From contig JAFSTE010000005.1 in assembly GCA_017450645.1 (NCBI GenBank), forward strand, positions 117,086 through 181,085: a DNA stretch of 64,000 nt, given 5' to 3'. The notes below the pieces were generated by a model that was not told the DNA's origin, ran no database searches, and saw only the letters and a list, made by a program, of their open reading frames with translations. The stretch is from Eubacterium sp. Lineage in GTDB: Bacteria; Bacillota; Clostridia; Oscillospirales; Acutalibacteraceae. The translations under genes were made by a program, and so were the position numbers. Shown here piece after piece: positions 59,599-64,000 of the stretch (positions are counted from its first letter, which is position 1; each line of letters opens with the position of its first letter).

Positions 59599-60615
59599 AT
59601 GGATAACAAAACTGAGCGAAAACATTATATCGACATAGCACGCGGCGTTGCAATAATCCTTGTGGTGATGGGTCACGCCGTAAACGAATATTCGCTTAAT
59701 TCAGAGCCGCTTGAAAAAATAATTTACTCGTTTCATATGCCGCTGTTTTTTATAATTAGCGGACTTGTGTTCAGGGTTAAGGACGGCGACACCTTCCCCG
59801 CGTTTTTAAAAAAGCGCTCAAAAGGTCTTATGCTCCCCTACCTGCTTTTCGCGGCGCTGATAACGCTCGCAAACATAGCGCAGAGCGTAATACTAAAAGC
59901 GCCGTCAGCATTTTTTGACCTGCTTAAAACAAAGAGCGGAATAATCTACACCCTGCTTTTAACAAATCACGGCGCATTTTCAAACCTATGGTTTTTGCCG
60001 AGTATGCTCGTGGCGCAGGCGTTGCTGTTTATAGTACTTAAATATGTTAAAAACAAATATGCCGCGGCGGCGCTGTGTTTTCTGCCGTCGATAGCAGTAA
60101 TATTCATTTCGCCTAAAATAAGCCTTCCGCTGTGCTTTGAGTCGGCAGTGGTTTCGGTAATGTACCTTTACGCCGGCGTTCTTGCGAACAAAACGAAATT
60201 TGTCGAAAAATCAAAGTATGCAAAGCTTATTATTTTCGCCGTAATCTTTGCGTTATACTCGGCGATATATCTTACGAAAATGTATGAGCTTAGGCTGTCG
60301 TACTACGAAGTTCAGTTCGGCTCGCCGCTGTTATTTCTGGCGACCTCGTTTTCGGGCTCAATGCTTGTAATCGAGCTGTCGTACATAATCAAACACTGCA
60401 AAATACTCGAATTATTAGGACGCTACAGTCTTTATATATTCGGTTTTCACTATATAATTCAGAATGCGTTAAGAATTGCGCTCGACTTTTTAAATATCAA
60501 CATCGGCGACATCTTAACGCTTATTATCACAACCGTATTAAACCTTTTAATCTGTACGGCTTTAGCTGTCGTATGGGTTAAAATCAAGAATAAAATGAGG
60601 TCAAAAAATGACTAA
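59599..60615 (+). CDS. Membrane O-acyltransferase (acyltransferase 3)
   Basis: The start is ATG 59599, 4 bases after the previous stop, giving 338 residues; the frame extending to 59575 overlaps the upstream gene. The N-terminus KHYIDIARGVAIILVVMGHAVNEY has the typical RGxAxxxVxxGH motif, with MPLFFIISGLVFR and LTNHGAFSNLWFLPSMLVAQ. About ten hydrophobic segments follow. It is the third member of this family in the operon, so several sugars of the repeat unit may be acylated. Confidence 0.87.
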   Translation: MDNKTERKHYIDIARGVAIILVVMGHAVNEYSLNSEPLEKIIYSFHMPLFFIISGLVFRVKDGDTFPAFLKKRSKGLMLPYLLFAALITLANIAQSVILKAPSAFFDLLKTKSGIIYTLLLTNHGAFSNLWFLPSMLVAQALLFIVLKYVKNKYAAAALCFLPSIAVIFISPKISLPLCFESAVVSVMYLYAGVLANKTKFVEKSKYAKLIIFAVIFALYSAIYLTKMYELRLSYYEVQFGSPLLFLATSFSGSMLVIELSYIIKHCKILELLGRYSLYIFGFHYIIQNALRIALDFLNINIGDILTLIITTVLNLLICTALAVVWVKIKNKMRSKND

Positions 60616-61171
60616 GCTTTCAATTTTTTTAGACAAGCTTAACAGGTACCGCCTGCAGATAAAAATGGTTACCATACGCGACGGGTGGAAAAAGGCAGAG
60701 TATTTAAAAAAGCATAATGTCTTAGGCTGTATGGGCGAAAAATGCTACTACCAGTCAATACTTCTGCCCGCAGAGCCGTTTTTGGTGCATATGGGCAACA
60801 ACGTTGCAGTTGCAGCAGGCGTGCGCTTTGTCACGCACAGCGCGGCTTATGCCGTTTTTAATAACGAGGACGGCACAAACGAGCACCGCTGCAGATTTGA
60901 TAAAATCAATATAGGAAACAATGTATTTTTCGGCGCGGACTCAATAGTTCAGTTCGGCGTAACTGTCGGCGACAACTGTATTATAGCAGCGGGCGCTGTG
61001 GTTACTAAGGATGTGCCAAGCGGCAGCGTCGTTGCAGGAGTTCCTGCAAGGGTTATCGGCTCATACGAGGAGGTAAAGCAAAAATCACTTGCCTTCAGCG
61101 AGCCATTTAATAAAATGAATTTAAAAACCTACACCGTAAGGGATATGCTAAACGCGCAGGAAAACAAATAA
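60608..61171 (+). CDS. Hexapeptide-repeat acetyltransferase (CatB/LbH type)
   Basis: The 187-residue protein has a left-handed beta-helix: GNNVAVAAGVRFVTHS, IGNNVFFGADSIVQFGVTVGDNCIIAAGAVVTKDVPSGSVVAGVPARVIGSYEE. The first 60 residues form a helical cap. Members use acetyl-CoA to acetylate sugars, here probably an exopolysaccharide sugar. It overlaps the acyltransferase stop by 8 bases, so it is translated in coupling with it. Confidence 0.88.
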   Translation: MTKLSIFLDKLNRYRLQIKMVTIRDGWKKAEYLKKHNVLGCMGEKCYYQSILLPAEPFLVHMGNNVAVAAGVRFVTHSAAYAVFNNEDGTNEHRCRFDKINIGNNVFFGADSIVQFGVTVGDNCIIAAGAVVTKDVPSGSVVAGVPARVIGSYEEVKQKSLAFSEPFNKMNLKTYTVRDMLNAQENK

Positions 61172-61183
61172 TTCGGAGTTATT

Positions 61184-62422
61184 ATGAAGTCTTACATCAA
61201 GGACAACAGCAGATATAAAGTAACATTTAACGTACGGCAAATTCTGTTTGCTTTTGTTGTATGTTTTTTTCTGTTTAGTGAGCACGGTCATTTTGAACTG
61301 TCCGTATTTCTTGATAACCTTCATGTAAAGCATTTTCTTGTAATGATTATTGCCTTTTTGTACGGCATACCTCTGCTTAGAAAGAAAAATGTACGCGGCG
61401 CAGCAGAGGTGCGGTACGTGTTGTTCTGTGCCGGAATACTATATGTTATTACGCTGGCTTTTCAGGCGTTTCACCTTACCTTTAAACTGTTTTCGGTAGG
61501 CGAGGTCTATTACTTTATAATGCCGGTGCTGTTGATTACCATTATGTTTAACAGCACAAATAAAGATGAAGCAGACTTTATTATGACCTGCGCGCTTTTT
61601 ACCTCGCTGGTTTTGTATTTTTACGGCGCATTTAAAAGCGGTAATGTAACTGCGGGCAATATTTTAAAAATGCTTAATCTTAAAAATCTGTTTATTAATT
61701 CAATTTCGCCGATTTACGAAAGCAGTATTTCAAACTACTTCCTTTTGATGTTTGCATATTTCAGGTACCGCGGAAAAGAAAATCGCGCAATTTTAAGCGC
61801 TATCGGCTGTCTGTTCGGATACAAGCGATTTGCCGTACTGTTTTTGATTATATTCATAGTTGTTCTTCGCGTAGTGCCGCGGTATAAAAGTGTAAGTAAC
61901 AAGGTTTTAATCCCCGTTATAATCTTTTTCTGCCTGCTTCCGCTCACAGTTTATTTTGTTATTACGGACTCATTTTCAAACTGGTTTTTCTCGAAATTCG
62001 GACTTGATTTTAACGAGTTTTCGATGTCAAGATTTCAGATTTACAGAGCCATTGTATATGCAAATATTCCGAACTACGGTCTTGGCACAACCACCGCGTA
62101 CTTAAGGGCAAACATAAAAACCATCGCGGCTGCTAATCTGCATAACGACCTGTTCAGATTTTATTACGAAACCACTATTTTAGGAACAATCACCTTTACC
62201 TACAGCTATTTTAAAATGAGCCAAAAAAGCTGGTTCACCTTCCTTACAATGGTCTACATTTTCTTTGAGCTTTTCGGCGCGTTCTATTTCGGTCAAGGCT
62301 CAATGAGCTTCTGGCTGCTCGCATATATATTGATATTTACTATCAGCATAGACTGTGATAATCATAAAAAACAGCTTGAAGAGGCTGCAAATAAGGCATT
62401 GATAAATGAAAAGCAAAAGTAA
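61184..62422 (+). CDS. Polysaccharide polymerase (Wzy-like)
   Basis: The 412-residue membrane protein has about ten hydrophobic segments, with a short cytoplasmic start and a large loop near the middle. ILFAFVVCFFLFSEHG, FLVMIIAFLYGIPLL, LLMFAYFRYRGKENRAILSAIGCLFGYKRFAVLFLIIFIVV are typical of Wzy-like proteins, which are poorly conserved. It lies just before the flippase with a 17-base overlap. I infer that it polymerises the lipid-linked repeat on the outer face of the membrane; the identification rests on topology and position. Confidence 0.72.
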   Translation: MKSYIKDNSRYKVTFNVRQILFAFVVCFFLFSEHGHFELSVFLDNLHVKHFLVMIIAFLYGIPLLRKKNVRGAAEVRYVLFCAGILYVITLAFQAFHLTFKLFSVGEVYYFIMPVLLITIMFNSTNKDEADFIMTCALFTSLVLYFYGAFKSGNVTAGNILKMLNLKNLFINSISPIYESSISNYFLLMFAYFRYRGKENRAILSAIGCLFGYKRFAVLFLIIFIVVLRVVPRYKSVSNKVLIPVIIFFCLLPLTVYFVITDSFSNWFFSKFGLDFNEFSMSRFQIYRAIVYANIPNYGLGTTTAYLRANIKTIAAANLHNDLFRFYYETTILGTITFTYSYFKMSQKSWFTFLTMVYIFFELFGAFYFGQGSMSFWLLAYILIFTISIDCDNHKKQLEEAANKALINEKQK

Positions 62423-63884
62423 AGTAATTAAAAATTACATATTTAACTCGAGCTATCAGCTGCTTGCGCTTATTGTTCCGCTTGTTACAACGCCGTATAT
62501 TTCGCGTATTCTCAGGGCGGACGGTATCGGTATTTACAGCTACACCTACTCTATAGTTAGCTACTTTACGATATTTTCAATACTCGGTACCGCGACCTAC
62601 GGCAACAAACAAATCGGCATACTGCAGGACAAGCCCGAGGAGCGCACAAAAAAGTTCCTCGACATCCTGACGCTCAGGATGATTACCTCGGGTACGGCGC
62701 TTGTAATATATGTGGCGTACGTTTTGCTGTTTGCAGATAACAAAACTATCGCCCTTTTGCAGGCGTTTTATATTCTTGCGACTTTAACTGACACCTCCTG
62801 GTTCTTCCAGGGGATGGAGGATTTTAAGCGCGTCGCGGTAAGAAACTATCTCGTTAAAATATTAAATGTAGCGGCAATATTCCTGTTTATCCACAAGCAC
62901 GAGGATTTATGGAAATATGTGCTGTCGCTGTCGTTTTTAACTCTGTTCGGAAGTCTGTCAATACTTCCGTATCTTAAAAAATATCTCGTTAAGGTACCGA
63001 ATTACAAGCCAAAGCCGTTTAACGATATTAACATCATTTTACAGCTGTTTATACCGACAATGGCAATACAGCTGTTTGAGATGCTCGACCGCACAATGAT
63101 AGGCGTAATCACCAAAGAGGCGGTAGAAAACGGATACTACGAGCAGGCTATGAAAATAGTAAGAATGGCGCTTATCGTAGTAACTGCGATAAATACGGTG
63201 CTGCTGCCGAAAAGCTCCAAGGCGTACGCCGAGGGCAAGCTCGACGAAATGAAGGGATACCTTTATACCTCATACCGTTTTGTATGGTTCCTCGCAACCC
63301 CGCTTATGTGCGGCGTAATAGGAATTGCATCAATACTCGTGCCCGTATTCTTCGGCGAAGGCTACCAGCCCGTAATATCCGTACTGACATTTATGGCGTT
63401 TATAGCAATACCTATGGGTATGAACTCGACCTCGGGCACGCAGTTTTTTATTTCTACCGGACGACAGAATACCTACACAAAATATGTGCTGATAGGCGGC
63501 GCAATCAATGTGGCGCTCAATGCGCTGTTGATACCGTTTATCAAGTCAAACGGCGCGGCAATCGCATCGGTTGCGGGCGAAGTGTTCATTATGAGCGCGG
63601 AGTTTGTGTACATATCAAAAAACAAACACCTCGAAATATCCAAGGTGTTTAAGATGTGCGGCAAATACCTGATTGCCGGCGGCATAATGCTCGCGGCGCT
63701 GCTGTTGGCTTCAAGCCGTATGCAGCCGACGGTGTTAAACCTTGCAATACTGATAATAGGCGGAGCGGCGCTGTACTTCCTGCTGCTATTGATAATGCGC
63801 GAGCATTTCATAATGTTCGGCATTAAAACCGCCAAAAAGTTCATAAAAAACAGGAGTGGTAAGCCCACCTGTACTAAAGGATAA
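62406..63884 (+). CDS. Polysaccharide flippase (Wzx/RfbX type)
   Basis: Wzx moves lipid-linked repeat units to the outer face of the membrane. The 492-residue protein has 12 or more hydrophobic segments and the family start NYIFNSSYQLLALIVPLVTTPYISRILRADGIGIYSYTYSIVSYFTIFS. SKVIKNY and IYVAYVLLFADN, LQLFIPTMAIQLFEMLDRTMIGVI and NTVLLPKSSKAYAEGK are typical of the MOP superfamily. It overlaps the polymerase gene by 17 bases and is the last gene of the operon. Confidence 0.9.
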   Translation: MKSKSKVIKNYIFNSSYQLLALIVPLVTTPYISRILRADGIGIYSYTYSIVSYFTIFSILGTATYGNKQIGILQDKPEERTKKFLDILTLRMITSGTALVIYVAYVLLFADNKTIALLQAFYILATLTDTSWFFQGMEDFKRVAVRNYLVKILNVAAIFLFIHKHEDLWKYVLSLSFLTLFGSLSILPYLKKYLVKVPNYKPKPFNDINIILQLFIPTMAIQLFEMLDRTMIGVITKEAVENGYYEQAMKIVRMALIVVTAINTVLLPKSSKAYAEGKLDEMKGYLYTSYRFVWFLATPLMCGVIGIASILVPVFFGEGYQPVISVLTFMAFIAIPMGMNSTSGTQFFISTGRQNTYTKYVLIGGAINVALNALLIPFIKSNGAAIASVAGEVFIMSAEFVYISKNKHLEISKVFKMCGKYLIAGGIMLAALLLASSRMQPTVLNLAILIIGGAALYFLLLLIMREHFIMFGIKTAKKFIKNRSGKPTCTKG

Positions 63885-63929
63885 TAAGCCTCAGTTCTTA
63901 TCCTTTTGCACAATAACTGCGTTAAAATA

Positions 63930-63962
63930 AATAACCAAGGCGCCAGCCTTGGTTATTATTTA
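63930..63962 (+). terminator. Terminator of the exopolysaccharide operon
   Basis: AATAACCAAGGC and GCCTTGGTTATT form a perfect 12-bp stem around GCCA, followed by ATTTATG; it is 46 bases after the flippase stop. The remaining bases to 64000 hold nothing recognisable. Confidence 0.8.
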
Positions 63963-64000
63963 TGCCTTGTTCTTGCACAAAATCATTAAAAATGAGGTGC

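Overview
The window looks like a chromosome segment from an anaerobic, endospore-lineage member of the Clostridia, most like gut or rumen Ruminococcus/Oscillospiraceae. The reasons are yqfC/yqfD sporulation genes, an HrcA/CIRCE heat-shock operon, a T-box leader on leuA, a superoxide reductase in place of aerobic defences, large BspA-type leucine-rich-repeat proteins with a lysine-rich C-terminal domain, and glycan-degrading enzymes. The assignment is inferred from gene content and not from a marker gene. No tRNA, rRNA, CRISPR array, phage or transposase gene was seen.

Bases 1-8000: the 3' part of a GH27 alpha-galactosidase with an inserted carbohydrate-binding module, a small XRE regulator divergent from a zinc-ribbon/TM2 membrane protein, and a complete D-glucuronate route. 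uxaC-kdgK-eda(-pspC) on the plus strand converge on uxuA-uxuB on the minus strand; together they convert glucuronate through fructuronate, mannonate, KDG and KDPG to pyruvate and glyceraldehyde 3-phosphate. Bases 8000-22000: a giant secreted LRR protein, a PurF-like protein lacking the usual N-terminal cysteine, the hrcA-grpE-dnaK-dnaJ operon, a second zinc-ribbon/TM2 protein, yqfC-yqfD, a NusG-II/Gx-transporter pair and mntP. Bases 21600-36300, all minus strand: mgsA-hisS-aspS with two secreted LRR paralogues and yfbR packed behind aspS; mreB-mreC-mreD-PBP2; and prfB-mgtC followed by a lipoprotein polysaccharide deacetylase. Bases 36300-48800: a plus-strand operon (RING-like/DUF2628 protein, galU, a divergent ThyX-like protein, a CPBP protease, tadA, superoxide reductase), leuA-leuB behind a T-box, an ABC transporter of the TrpXYZ type, and RNase Y. 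Bases 48900-63900: a 14-gene exopolysaccharide operon of Wzx/Wzy type. It has a chain-length regulator and a tyrosine kinase with a tyrosine-rich tail, a priming sugar transferase, three GT4 glycosyltransferases, a DUF6625-like enzyme, three membrane O-acyltransferases, a hexapeptide acetyltransferase, a radical SAM/SPASM enzyme, a polymerase and a flippase. galU, 11 kb upstream, could supply UDP-glucose to it.

The most striking non-coding structure is a family of at least seven intergenic elements. Each has a short GC-rich hairpin core flanked by arrays of degenerate 7-bp repeats. The heptamer differs from element to element, and in the clearest two-armed copies the right array is the inverted complement of the left. 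Two copies share an identical 30-bp core but have unrelated arms. A separate ~130-bp imperfect palindrome lies between eda-pspC and uxuB. Regulatory elements that can be read directly include a perfect CIRCE with a decayed second copy, back-to-back promoters whose -35 boxes form one palindrome, a hairpin that pairs with the Shine-Dalgarno of the deacetylase gene, and a perfect 12-bp stem between the ABC binding-protein and permease genes.
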